Positions 16,052 through 23,840 of a stretch of 33,322 nt of DNA are shown piece after piece. The DNA lies in assembly GCA_022824205.1 (NCBI GenBank), contig JAJEAI010000101.1, forward strand, positions 1-33,322, given 5' to 3'. The first letter of the stretch is position 1, and the number at the start of each line of letters is the position of its first letter. The notes beneath the pieces are model-generated. The model saw only the letters and a program-made list of their open reading frames with translations. It was not told where the DNA came from and ran no database searches. This stretch comes from Candidatus Binatia bacterium. Its GTDB lineage: Bacteria > Desulfobacterota > Binatia > UBA9968 > JAJDTQ01. A program made the position numbers and the translations under genes.

Positions 16052-16096
16052 ATGCGCGGGGATTTTTTGTCGTCGGCAAGGCGCGATGACTCCCGG
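16052..16096. repeat. Solo fragment of the MITE-like family C
   Basis: About 45 bp between two convergent hydrolase genes that match, with few changes, the reverse complement of the right-hand inner part of the element at 33133-33322 (core GTCGGCAAGGCG, then GATGAC). It shows that the element family is dispersed. Confidence 0.6.
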
Positions 16097-16131
16097 CCCC
16101 GCACTTGCACCGTGGGCCTCGTGCGGCGGCT

Positions 16132-17262
16132 TCACGCCGTGAGCTTCCGCTGCAGCCACTGCGCGAGCACGTTCAGCGCCGGTTCGTTGGACTTGCCCGG
16201 CACGCGGCCCATATGTCCTCCGTCCGGGATGATGAACACGTCCTTGGGGTCGCCGTGCTCCAGCAGCAGGTAGAAGTCGTCGATGGGATGCTGGTCGTCG
16301 AGCTTGCCGTTGATGAGCAGCAGCGGCGCGCAGGGTTGGTCGATGAGGCCCTGCGCGACCAGCGAGAGCGTCGGCGCCCGTCGCAGGATCTCGTCGAGGT
16401 CGCGGGTGCGGAAGATGTAACCGCGCGCATCCAGCAGGCTGGCGGGTCCCATGAGATACTGTTCCGCCCGCGTCGTGAGCGCCGGCCGCAACCACTCCTC
16501 CTGGAAGGTCAGGTGCACGCCGCCGCCCCAGTCGACGACGCCCCTGAGCCGCTGCGCTTCCACGTGGGCGACCTTGGCCGCCCAGTAGCCGCCGAAGCTC
16601 CCGCCCATGGCGCCCAGGCGCGACCCGTCCACGTCCGCCCGCGTCTCCAGGTAGTCCAGCGCCGCGGAGAAGGTCCGTTCCGCCTTGAGGTCGTTGGCGA
16701 GGAGAGGGTTCTCGCCGGCCCCGGGCATGTCGATGGTCATGGTCGCCAAGCCCAGCCGGTGAAACGCCTCGCTGGGGCGGCGCCGGTCCTCCTTCCAGCC
16801 GTCCACGCCGCCCCAGTGAAGCACCACCGGCGGCCGGTCCGCGCCGCGGGGGATCTGCAGGTAGCAGATGAGCGACTTGCCCTCGAACGGGATCTCGACC
16901 CGTTCCAACGGCGGGTCCATGTGCGGGGCGGCCTTGAGGAAGTTCCGCAGGGACGCCTCGTAGCAGGCCTGTTTGCCCGGCGTCGAGGCCACCGGATAGC
17001 GGCCGATGCGATAGTAGTCGTAGGCGAGGTAGTAGGACTCGCCGCAGGGCTCCCCGTTCTTCTCCTGTTCCTCTCCCAGCGCTTCGTAACGCGCGCCCAT
17101 GCGGCCCCATGCCTCTGCCCAGTGATCGTCCTCGGTGGATTCGAGCCATCCCACCACCTCCGCGGCGTCCTCCGGCTTGACCCATTCGAAGGGGTTGGCG
17201 CCACCGGCGCGGCGCAGGATCTCGGGTTTCAGTTCTTCCAAAGATCGCATTCTCGCTTCCAT
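16132..17262 (-). CDS. Alpha/beta hydrolase (FrsA/S9-like esterase)
   Basis: A 376-residue alpha/beta hydrolase with a helical N-terminal region of about 115 residues, as in FrsA-like and cocE/S9-type hydrolases. Motifs: VVLHWGGVDGW (oxyanion strand), nucleophile elbow GGSFGGYWA with S222, acid region LLINGKLDDQHP and catalytic His in PDGGHMGRVPG. The ATG at 17262 is chosen because GGAGG lies 5 nt upstream. The in-frame ATG at 17331 has no RBS and would add a low-complexity tail. It is convergent with the preceding hydrolase, and no partner gene shares its strand closely. The substrate is unknown; ester or amide hydrolysis is likely. Confidence 0.85.
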   Translation of the reverse strand: MEARMRSLEELKPEILRRAGGANPFEWVKPEDAAEVVGWLESTEDDHWAEAWGRMGARYEALGEEQEKNGEPCGESYYLAYDYYRIGRYPVASTPGKQACYEASLRNFLKAAPHMDPPLERVEIPFEGKSLICYLQIPRGADRPPVVLHWGGVDGWKEDRRRPSEAFHRLGLATMTIDMPGAGENPLLANDLKAERTFSAALDYLETRADVDGSRLGAMGGSFGGYWAAKVAHVEAQRLRGVVDWGGGVHLTFQEEWLRPALTTRAEQYLMGPASLLDARGYIFRTRDLDEILRRAPTLSLVAQGLIDQPCAPLLLINGKLDDQHPIDDFYLLLEHGDPKDVFIIPDGGHMGRVPGKSNEPALNVLAQWLQRKLTA

Positions 17263-17402
17263 CGCAGCCTCCGTTTCACGGTTCGCGTCCAAACGATTCC
17301 AAAGGGACGCCGTTGGCGGTCCTCCATTCACGCCGGCCGTTCGCGCTTCGTCCCGTCACCATGCAAGCAGCTTCGCTGGGGGACCTGGTCGCAGCGCCAT
17401 GC

Positions 17403-17954
17403 TCAAGCGAAGACCTCGTTCAGATGAACCGTCAAACCGGGGAGCAGCGGCGTCGTGAGCGCGTCGGCGTGGCTGTAGCGTTCGGTGGTGGTGAAGTGTC
17501 CGTCCGTCAGCCGCAGCACCTCGATGGACGCGGCCACCGGGTCCACGAGCCAGTATTCGGCGACGCCATAGCGGGCGTAAAGCTCGCGTTTGGCGCCGCG
17601 GTCGCGGCGTACGGAGGAGGGCGAGACGATCTCCACCACCAGATCCGGCGCGCCATGGATGCACCGTTCGGTGATGATGCCGGTGCGGTCGCCCGAAATG
17701 AACAGAACGTCGGGCTGAAGCACGTTGGTTTCGGACAGATAGACGTCCGTGGGCGCGGCGAGCACCTTGCCCGTGCCTCGGCTCTTGGCGAAGTTCCAAA
17801 GGATGTTGGACAGGTTCATTACAACGCTTTGATGCGGGACGGTGGGCGCCGGCTCGCGGATCAGCTCGCCTTCGATGAGCTGGTAGCGGATATCGTCGGG
17901 CGTCTTCAGATAATCCTGGTAGGTGGACCGCTTTTGGCTTGCCTCCATGCTCAT
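17403..17954 (-). CDS. Uma2 family protein (DUF820, PD-(D/E)xK nuclease fold)
   Basis: A 183-residue protein of the Uma2/DUF820 family. Family blocks: IRYQLIEGELI near the N-terminus, VLQPDVLFIS, APDLVVEIVSPSSVRRDRGAKRELYARYGVAEYWLVDP. The D...E-x-V...K arrangement (QPD, VEIV, then a downstream Lys) is the PD-(D/E)xK nuclease core. The biological role of Uma2 proteins is poorly known; they are common in cyanobacteria and large environmental genomes and are often lone genes. The ATG at 17954 has AGGAGGT upstream at ideal spacing, so the longer open frame to 18041 is rejected. No toxin-antitoxin partner is next to it. Confidence 0.9.
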   Translation of the reverse strand: MSMEASQKRSTYQDYLKTPDDIRYQLIEGELIREPAPTVPHQSVVMNLSNILWNFAKSRGTGKVLAAPTDVYLSETNVLQPDVLFISGDRTGIITERCIHGAPDLVVEIVSPSSVRRDRGAKRELYARYGVAEYWLVDPVAASIEVLRLTDGHFTTTERYSHADALTTPLLPGLTVHLNEVFA

Positions 17955-18173
17955 CGGTGTACCTCCTCGCGAGGGTGGACCGCGCCTTGTCTCACGCCCT
18001 AACGTCGGGCTCTTCGAGCGCCACGGACTGTACGGACTCATAATGCAGGCTTGTCAAAATGTCCAATCAAGCATCCGTTCGCCGGCACGCCAACGCGGCC
18101 ATGGAAGGTTTTCTCCCGGGCAGGAATGCGGTAGGGTCGGCCGTCTACACGCGCGGTCAAGCCGGCGAGGTGC

Positions 18174-19148
18174 ATGATGGAACAACGAAGAGTCGGAGTC
18201 GAGATTCCGGGAGCCAAGGTTCAGGAGGTGCTGGACGAGATCCGCGAGGTCGAAACCCTGGGCATCCAGGCCGCATGGCTGACCACCGGTAGCCCCAGGA
18301 CCGCCGACAACAACATCCGCCGCGACACCCCGAGCATCCTGGCGGCGGCGGCCATGTCCACCCGCACCATCCAGTTGGGCACCGCCATCGTTCTGACTTG
18401 GCCCCGCCACCCTCTTTCCTTCGTGGAATACTGCGAGTCCATGGCACAGCTCGCGCCGGGCCGGTTCCGCCTGGGCGTGGGTCCGGGCAACAAGGCCCCC
18501 ATCGAGCGGACCTACGGGTTCGCGTTCGAGCGTCCCTTGGCGCACCTGACCGAGTACGTGCGGATCGTGCGGGCGGTGCTGCGCGAGGGCGCGGTGGACT
18601 TCGAGGGGCGCTACTACCGCGCGCAGACCGCGGACAACGAGCCCGTGGACGTGCCGGTCATGATCTCGGCCGTGCGGCCGAAGTCCTTCGAGTTGGCCGG
18701 CCGGCTCACGGACGGCGCCATAAGCTGGTTGTGTCCCGGCGGCTACCTGCGCGACTTCGCCCTGCCGGCCATGGCCGCCGGAGCGGAGAAAGCGGGACAG
18801 CCCGTGCCCCCGCTCATCGCGCACGTGGGACTCAGCGTCCACGAGGACTGGGACGAAGTCGAGGCAGTGGCAAGGGAGCGTTTCGACTCGTACATGCGGC
18901 GGGATCCCTACGTAGAGATGTACCGTCTGGCGGGCTTCACGGAAGCGGACCAGCGCGTCTGGAGCACCCCGATGCTGAAGGCGCTGGTGATATCCGGCGA
19001 CGAAGCGGACGCGGAGAGGCGCTTGCGGGAGCTGTTCTCCTTCGGCGCTGCTGAGCTCATGGTCAGCGTGATTCCCGCCGGCGGCGACCCGGACGCCAGC
19101 CGCCAGCGGACCCTGCGGTTCCTCGGCGGGTTCGCGCGGACCCTGTGA
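18174..19148 (+). CDS. LLM-class (F420/FMN-dependent) oxidoreductase
   Basis: A 324-residue luciferase-like TIM-barrel protein. Blocks: VETLGIQAAWL, a strand with TRTIQLGTAIV, HPLSFVEYCESMAQLAPGRFRLGVGPG, and YVRIVRAVLREGAVDFEGRYY. This layout is typical of F420-dependent methylene-H4MPT-reductase-like or FMN-dependent monooxygenase-like members; cofactor choice cannot be decided by eye. The start is ATGATG: GAGGT is 3 nt before the first ATG (18174) and 6 nt before the second (18177), so the second may be the real one. It is divergent from the Uma2 gene (219-bp gap) and convergent with the SDR gene. The substrate is unknown. Confidence 0.88.
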   Translation: MMEQRRVGVEIPGAKVQEVLDEIREVETLGIQAAWLTTGSPRTADNNIRRDTPSILAAAAMSTRTIQLGTAIVLTWPRHPLSFVEYCESMAQLAPGRFRLGVGPGNKAPIERTYGFAFERPLAHLTEYVRIVRAVLREGAVDFEGRYYRAQTADNEPVDVPVMISAVRPKSFELAGRLTDGAISWLCPGGYLRDFALPAMAAGAEKAGQPVPPLIAHVGLSVHEDWDEVEAVARERFDSYMRRDPYVEMYRLAGFTEADQRVWSTPMLKALVISGDEADAERRLRELFSFGAAELMVSVIPAGGDPDASRQRTLRFLGGFARTL

Positions 19149-19175
19149 ACCCCACCGGTACGCGCGATATCCTCC

Positions 19176-20015
19176 CTACACCCCCGGACAAGTGGCGGTG
19201 ACGCCGCCGTCCACCGGCAGCATCACGCCGGTGATGTACTCGGCGTCGTCCGACGCCAGGAAAAGCGCGGCTTGGGCCACGTCCCAGGCGGTGCCGCCGC
19301 GGCCCAGCGGGACGATGCCGTCACGGGCCTTGCGGTATTCCTCCGCCGAAGTGAAACCCTTGTACTCGTAGCTCGGTTTCCCGCCCACGATCCGGCGGGT
19401 GAACGGCGTGTCGATGTAGCCCGGCAGCACGCAGTTGGCGCGTATGTGCTTGTCGGCGTACTGCAACGCCAGGTTCAGCGTGAGCTGGTTCACCGCGCCC
19501 TTGGCCGCGGAATAAGAGGCGGTGGGTACGTTGAGGTGGCGCATGCTGGCGATGGACGAGATGTTGACGATGGCGCCGCCGCCTTGGCGGATCATGATGG
19601 GGATCACCGCCTTGCAGGTGAGTAGCACCGAGGTCACGTTGCGCGCCAGCACGGCATCCCAGTCGTCGCGCTCGATCTCCAGGACCCACCGACCCGGCCC
19701 CTGGCCGCCGACGTTGTTGTGGAGGATGTCAATGCGCCCGAAGGTGTTCACGCAGGCATCCACCATGGCCTTGACGTCCGATTCCGAGGTCACGTCCGCG
19801 GCGTAGGTCGCGCAAGTGCCTCCCTCGGACTCGATGATGGTCCGGGTTTCCTCCGCCGCCTCCAGGCGGTAGTCCACGGCGAACACGTTCGCTCCCTCGC
19901 GTGCGTAGAGCACCGCCGCCGCCTTGCCGTTGCCCCACCCGGGGTCGATGGATCCGGCTCCCGCCACCAGCACCACCTTGTCCTTGACACGTTCGCCTCG
20001 CTTGACTGCTTCCAT
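19176..20015 (-). CDS. SDR family NAD(P)-dependent oxidoreductase
   Basis: A 279-residue classical short-chain dehydrogenase. The cofactor loop is VAGAGSIDPGWGNGKA, a variant of TGxxxGIG with an insertion. NNVGG follows at about 100-104, then Ser in NISSIAS and the catalytic Y168-x3-K172 (YSAAK). The C-terminus has the usual PVDGG. Family members oxidise alcohols or reduce ketones. GGAGGG precedes the ATG at 20015 at good spacing. It is the last gene of a minus-strand series after acetoacetyl-CoA synthetase, 59 bp away, so it may act on a hydroxyacyl or ketone metabolite, but this is inference. Confidence 0.9.
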   Translation of the reverse strand: MEAVKRGERVKDKVVLVAGAGSIDPGWGNGKAAAVLYAREGANVFAVDYRLEAAEETRTIIESEGGTCATYAADVTSESDVKAMVDACVNTFGRIDILHNNVGGQGPGRWVLEIERDDWDAVLARNVTSVLLTCKAVIPIMIRQGGGAIVNISSIASMRHLNVPTASYSAAKGAVNQLTLNLALQYADKHIRANCVLPGYIDTPFTRRIVGGKPSYEYKGFTSAEEYRKARDGIVPLGRGGTAWDVAQAALFLASDDAEYITGVMLPVDGGVTATCPGV

Positions 20016-20074
20016 GCTTCATCCCTCCGGCGCGTCATGCGCCCCGCGTGGTGTCACAATGCGCGCTTCTTTAG

Positions 20075-22009
20075 TCACGAACCTCGAATGCAGACCTCGA
20101 TTTCGTCCAGGGCCTCCGGATTTGCCAGGGCTTCCCGGTTCCGGACCGGCTCATGGTCGAGTATGGCGGAAACGGCCTTCTCCACCTTCTTTCCGTTCCG
20201 TGTCACCGGCACTTGGCTGATCTGTAGCACAACGGCGGGAACATGGCGCGGCGTGGCCTGGGCGCGGATGGCCGCGCGAATCGCGTCGGCCGTCTCCGGG
20301 TCCAGCGGCCGGTCCAGCACCACGAACAACGCGACCCTGGTTTCACCCTCGTGCCGGTAGCCCGCGACGATGCTGTCCTGGACGAAGGGGAGCCGTTCGA
20401 CGATTCGATAGATCTCCGCGGTGCCGAACCGGATTCCCGCGGGATTGAGCGTCGTGTCGCTGCGGCCGTAGATCACGAATCCCTGCTCGGGCGTGGCCTC
20501 CACGTAGTCCCCGTGACGCCATACCCCGGGGTAGGTGTCGAAGTAGGTCCCGCGGTAGCGGGTGTCGCCGGGATCGTTCCAGAAGCCCAGGGGCATGGAG
20601 GGGAACGGCTTCCGGCACACCATCTCCCCCTGTTCGCCCGCCAGCGGGCGTCCCTGTTCGTCGAAGACGGTGACGTCCACGCCCAGGGCGGGTCCCTGGA
20701 TCTGCCCCGGGTAGACCGGCGAGATGGGGTTTCCGAGTACGAAGCAGCCGATGATGTCGGTGCCGCCCGAGATCGAGCAGACCTGCGCGTCGGGCTTGAT
20801 GGCGTCGTGGACGTAGTGGAACTGGGAGGCTTCCAGCGGCGAACCGGTGGAGAGGATGGTGCGCAGGCCGTCGAGCCGGTAGTGGTCCGAAGCGCGGGAT
20901 CCGTTCTTCTCCAGGGTGGCGAGAAGCTTGGGGCTGGTGCCGAACACGGTGATGCCGTGGTCTTCCGCGAGGCGGAACAGCCGGTCCTCGGCCGGGTAGG
21001 TCGGACTGCCGTCGTACAGGACCACCGTCGCGCCCTGCGCCAGTCCGCTCACCAGCCAGTGCCACATCATCCAGCCGCAGGTGGTGAAGAAGAAGACGGT
21101 GTCGTCCGGGTCGACGTCCGTGTGGAGCTTGTGTTCCACGTGGTGCTTGAGAGCGGTGCCGCCGCCGCCGTGCACGATGCACTTGGGCAGCCCCGTGGTG
21201 CCGGACGTGTAGAGGATGTACACCGGATGGTCGAAGGGAACATCGGCGAATGTCGGTTCGGCGGGCTCGGCCTCGAGAAATGATTCCCACGTGGTGGCCC
21301 CGCCGGGCAGCCGCGCTTCCGTGTCCGAAACCACGACCCACCGTTCCAGGCCGGGAAGGGCGTCCACCAGCCGCTGGGTCTTCTCGATGCAGTCGTGGCG
21401 CTTGCCGTTGTAGGAGTAGCCGGCCGCGGACACCAGCACCTTCGGATGGATCTGGCTGAAACGGTCGAATACCCCCTGGAATCCGAAGTCCGCGGAGGTG
21501 GCGGTCCATACCGCCCCCAGAGATGCCGTCGCCAGCATGGCCACCACGGTCTCCAGCACGTTGGGCAGGTAGCCCGCGACCCGGTCCCCGGGCCCGACGC
21601 CGGCACGCTGGAGCGCGGCCTGGCAGCGGCCGGTGAGGGCATGAAGCTCCCGGAACGTCACCGTGCGGCATTGGCCAAGCTCGTTCTCCTCGATGATGGC
21701 CACGCGCTCGTCACGGTGGCGGAGAAGCTGCGCGGCGAAGTTGAAGCGGGTGCCGGGGAACCACACCTCGCGTTCCAGGCGTGCGGTCGGGGGCATGGCG
21801 CCGTCCGCCAGCACCGGTCCCACCGGCGTCCGTCCCGTGGCGTCCAGCCACGCCGCCCGCCAGAAGTCCTCCAGCCGCGACACGCTCCAGCGGTGCAGCG
21901 CCGCAAAGGAGTCGTCCGGAATGTCATGGGCGGCGCGCAGCCGCTCGCGGAACCGGTACAGGTGGGAATCCCTGATCTGCTGTTCCGTGGGGGTCCATAG
22001 GGGCGTCAT
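20075..22009 (-). CDS. Acetoacetate--CoA ligase (acetoacetyl-CoA synthetase)
   Basis: A 644-residue ANL-superfamily ligase with the length and landmarks of acetoacetyl-CoA synthetase. The N-terminus has WTPTEQQIRDSHLYRF, followed by FNFAAQLL and AVWTATSADFGFQGV. The P-loop is YTSGTTGLPKCIVH, the adenylate site is TDIIGCF, and the C-terminal hinge and lysine region are YGRSDTTLNPAGIRFG and PVTRNGKKVEKAV. It activates acetoacetate to acetoacetyl-CoA in the cytoplasm, feeding ketone-body or polyhydroxybutyrate metabolism. GGAG lies 7 nt before the ATG at 22009. It probably shares a transcript with the downstream SDR. A broader beta-keto-acid specificity is possible. Confidence 0.92.
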   Translation of the reverse strand: MTPLWTPTEQQIRDSHLYRFRERLRAAHDIPDDSFAALHRWSVSRLEDFWRAAWLDATGRTPVGPVLADGAMPPTARLEREVWFPGTRFNFAAQLLRHRDERVAIIEENELGQCRTVTFRELHALTGRCQAALQRAGVGPGDRVAGYLPNVLETVVAMLATASLGAVWTATSADFGFQGVFDRFSQIHPKVLVSAAGYSYNGKRHDCIEKTQRLVDALPGLERWVVVSDTEARLPGGATTWESFLEAEPAEPTFADVPFDHPVYILYTSGTTGLPKCIVHGGGGTALKHHVEHKLHTDVDPDDTVFFFTTCGWMMWHWLVSGLAQGATVVLYDGSPTYPAEDRLFRLAEDHGITVFGTSPKLLATLEKNGSRASDHYRLDGLRTILSTGSPLEASQFHYVHDAIKPDAQVCSISGGTDIIGCFVLGNPISPVYPGQIQGPALGVDVTVFDEQGRPLAGEQGEMVCRKPFPSMPLGFWNDPGDTRYRGTYFDTYPGVWRHGDYVEATPEQGFVIYGRSDTTLNPAGIRFGTAEIYRIVERLPFVQDSIVAGYRHEGETRVALFVVLDRPLDPETADAIRAAIRAQATPRHVPAVVLQISQVPVTRNGKKVEKAVSAILDHEPVRNREALANPEALDEIEVCIRGS

Positions 22010-22054
22010 TTCTCATCTCCGGGGAGGTTATGCGCGGTTCATGATGGGCGGGAA

Positions 22055-22183
22055 GGCGTCCTTCGACTTGGCGCCTCCTCCGACGAGTCCAGGACTCGCA
22101 ATGCTCGGGATGAACGGGCGAAGGCTGTCATAACCGTTCGTCCTGAGCGTAGCGGCGCGCAGCGTCGCGAAGTCGAAGGGCGC
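22055..22183. repeat. REP-like family B pair, head to head
   Basis: In the 177-bp gap before the lipoprotein stop, 22055-22118 (CCTTCGACTTGGCG...CTCGGGATGAACGGG) is an inverted relative of 22134-22183 (CCGTTCGTCCTGAGCG...GAAGTCGAAGGGCGC). Together they can form a long hairpin. A third, single copy is at 2369-2416. Confidence 0.7.
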
Positions 22184-22186
22184 ATT

Positions 22187-22891
22187 CTACTCCCCCTTGG
22201 AGTTCCTTCCCGCCACGGGCTCCGTGCCGGACCGGCCGGGCTTGGCGAACGGGCACAGGCGGTTCCCCATGACGATGGCCCGGTTGGGCTCGTCGAACCC
22301 GCTCCTCAGATCGAACGCGGCGTGCATGATCGAGTCGGGATCATCCGTATGCACGGCGCCGAACAGGTGCCCCATCTCGTGGATGATCGCCGCCGCGTCA
22401 TGGTTCAGCTCGCCGTTGTCATAGGTGAAGTCCTCACCCACGTGGCTCACGATGTAGTTGCCCAGCCCCTCGGTGCAGTCGCCGAAGCGGTCCGCGCGCG
22501 CGCGCCCGCCGCGATAGAAGTCGAGCGGCTGCTGGGTCAGGCCGATGACGACGTCGTAGGGCAGGTCGCCGCCCGCCCGCGGGTACGCGCGCTTGAGGCG
22601 GCGCATGAGCACCACCGAGGACGTCGTAGTGCCTTGGTCCGGCCACGCCTCGGCAGCCTCCAGTACAAGACGGACCCCGAAGTGTTCTTCGTAGTAGTCG
22701 GAGGCGGCCCGCAGCAACTCCCGGGCCGTATGGCGCCACCCCGCGTCCGCCCGCCGCAGCGCCGGGTCGGCCACGACCTTGACGCGCACCACCCGCACCG
22801 GCGCGGCCCCGCGCTCCGGGAGCGCGGCGGCGCACCCCGCCAGCACGAACGCGCTACAGGCGAACCCGATTATCCAGCGGTGCGTCCTCAT
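22187..22891 (-). CDS. Metzincin-like zinc metalloprotease lipoprotein
   Basis: A 234-residue predicted lipoprotein. The N-terminal signal ends in a lipobox, LAGC with Cys20, so the mature protein is likely anchored in the envelope. HEMGHLFGAVH at 171-181 is a full metzincin zinc motif (HExxHxxGxxH), and SIMH with M189 fits a Met-turn only 8 residues later. The central region YDVVIGLTQQPLDFYRGGRARAD resembles zinc-peptidase cores that precede the active helix. Its 5' end overlaps the end of the spermidine-synthase-like gene by 38 bp, so the two are probably translated from one RNA. The substrate is unknown. An archaemetzincin-like or M12-like fold is plausible. Confidence 0.82.
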   Translation of the reverse strand: MRTHRWIIGFACSAFVLAGCAAALPERGAAPVRVVRVKVVADPALRRADAGWRHTARELLRAASDYYEEHFGVRLVLEAAEAWPDQGTTTSSVVLMRRLKRAYPRAGGDLPYDVVIGLTQQPLDFYRGGRARADRFGDCTEGLGNYIVSHVGEDFTYDNGELNHDAAAIIHEMGHLFGAVHTDDPDSIMHAAFDLRSGFDEPNRAIVMGNRLCPFAKPGRSGTEPVAGRNSKGE

Positions 22892-23801
22892 CGGCGAGGG
22901 TCTCCACGTCGTCCTGCTCCAGCGGGCCCTTGTAGTAGCAGCGTCGAATCTTGCTGAGGGGTTGGGGGAACAGGTGGCGGCCGAGGTTGGTGGCCCGGCG
23001 CTCCATCTCCTTCACGCTCATACGCTTCGGGGCCTTGCTGGCCAGCACCACCACGTTCTGGATCTCGCCCAGGACGTGGGCGCGGTTGCCGAAGGTGGGA
23101 AAGGTGTAGACCTGCGGGAAGGCCCCTTCCAGCGTCTTGATGGCGGCCCGGACGAAACGGCTCTCGGGGCCGCGGAGGGCGCCGATGAGGTTGATCACCA
23201 GCGCCCCCTCGGCGCTCAGCTTGTCGCGCGCGGTGTCCAGGAACTCCCGGGTGATCAGGTGGAACGGCATGTTGTCCGCATAGTAGGCGTCCAGCAGGAT
23301 CAGGTCGAAACGGTCATCGGAGTGCGTGAGGAATGCGCGTCCGTCGCCACTGTGGACCCGCTGGCGCGGGTCCTCGCGGAAGTCGAAGAACTCCCGCGCC
23401 ACCGCGATGACCTCCGGGTCGATCTCGATGCTGTCGATGTTCATCTCCGGGAACGTCTGGTGGAACGTCTTGGCCATGGAGCCGCCGCCGAGCCCGATGA
23501 ACAGCACCTTGGCGGCGTCGGGCCTGAGCACCAGGCCCAGAGATGCGAAGCGCGAGTACACCAGCTCCAGGGAGGTGGGGTCCTTGCGGTTCATGGAGCT
23601 CTGCAAGGTGCCGTCGAAGTAGAGGTAACGCCGCTCCCGCGTCTCTTCGACGCGGATGCGGTGGTAACGCGTGTCCTTCTCGTAGAGGGTCGTGGACCAA
23701 CCGCGCCCCAGGGGCGCCAGCATTGCCGACATCAGGGCTCCCGGTGATACCGCCGACAGGGGCTTTCCGCACGCCGCGAGCCAGGCCAGAAGGCGCTGCA
23801 T
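22854..23801 (-). CDS. Spermidine-synthase-like SAM-fold protein
   Basis: A 315-residue protein of the spermidine-synthase-like family. It has the N-terminal beta part (LYFDGTLQSSM), then the Rossmann SAM/decarboxy-SAM site VLFIGLGGGSMAKTF (about 99-113), the acidic loop SIEIDPEV, GDGRAFL and LLDAYYADNMP. In true SpeE the last block is usually D-S/T-x-DP; here it is DAYYAD, so polyamine synthesis is not assured. Many such members are found in envelope or unknown contexts. No strong RBS precedes ATG 23801; ATGs at residues 24 and 27 are alternatives. The helicase gene ends 39 bp upstream and the metzincin lipoprotein overlaps its end. Confidence 0.83.
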   Translation of the reverse strand: MQRLLAWLAACGKPLSAVSPGALMSAMLAPLGRGWSTTLYEKDTRYHRIRVEETRERRYLYFDGTLQSSMNRKDPTSLELVYSRFASLGLVLRPDAAKVLFIGLGGGSMAKTFHQTFPEMNIDSIEIDPEVIAVAREFFDFREDPRQRVHSGDGRAFLTHSDDRFDLILLDAYYADNMPFHLITREFLDTARDKLSAEGALVINLIGALRGPESRFVRAAIKTLEGAFPQVYTFPTFGNRAHVLGEIQNVVVLASKAPKRMSVKEMERRATNLGRHLFPQPLSKIRRCYYKGPLEQDDVETLADEDAPLDNRVRL

Positions 23802-23840
23802 GGCGGTCAGGCGGCCAGTCGGGCGCCGCCGGCCGCGGCG

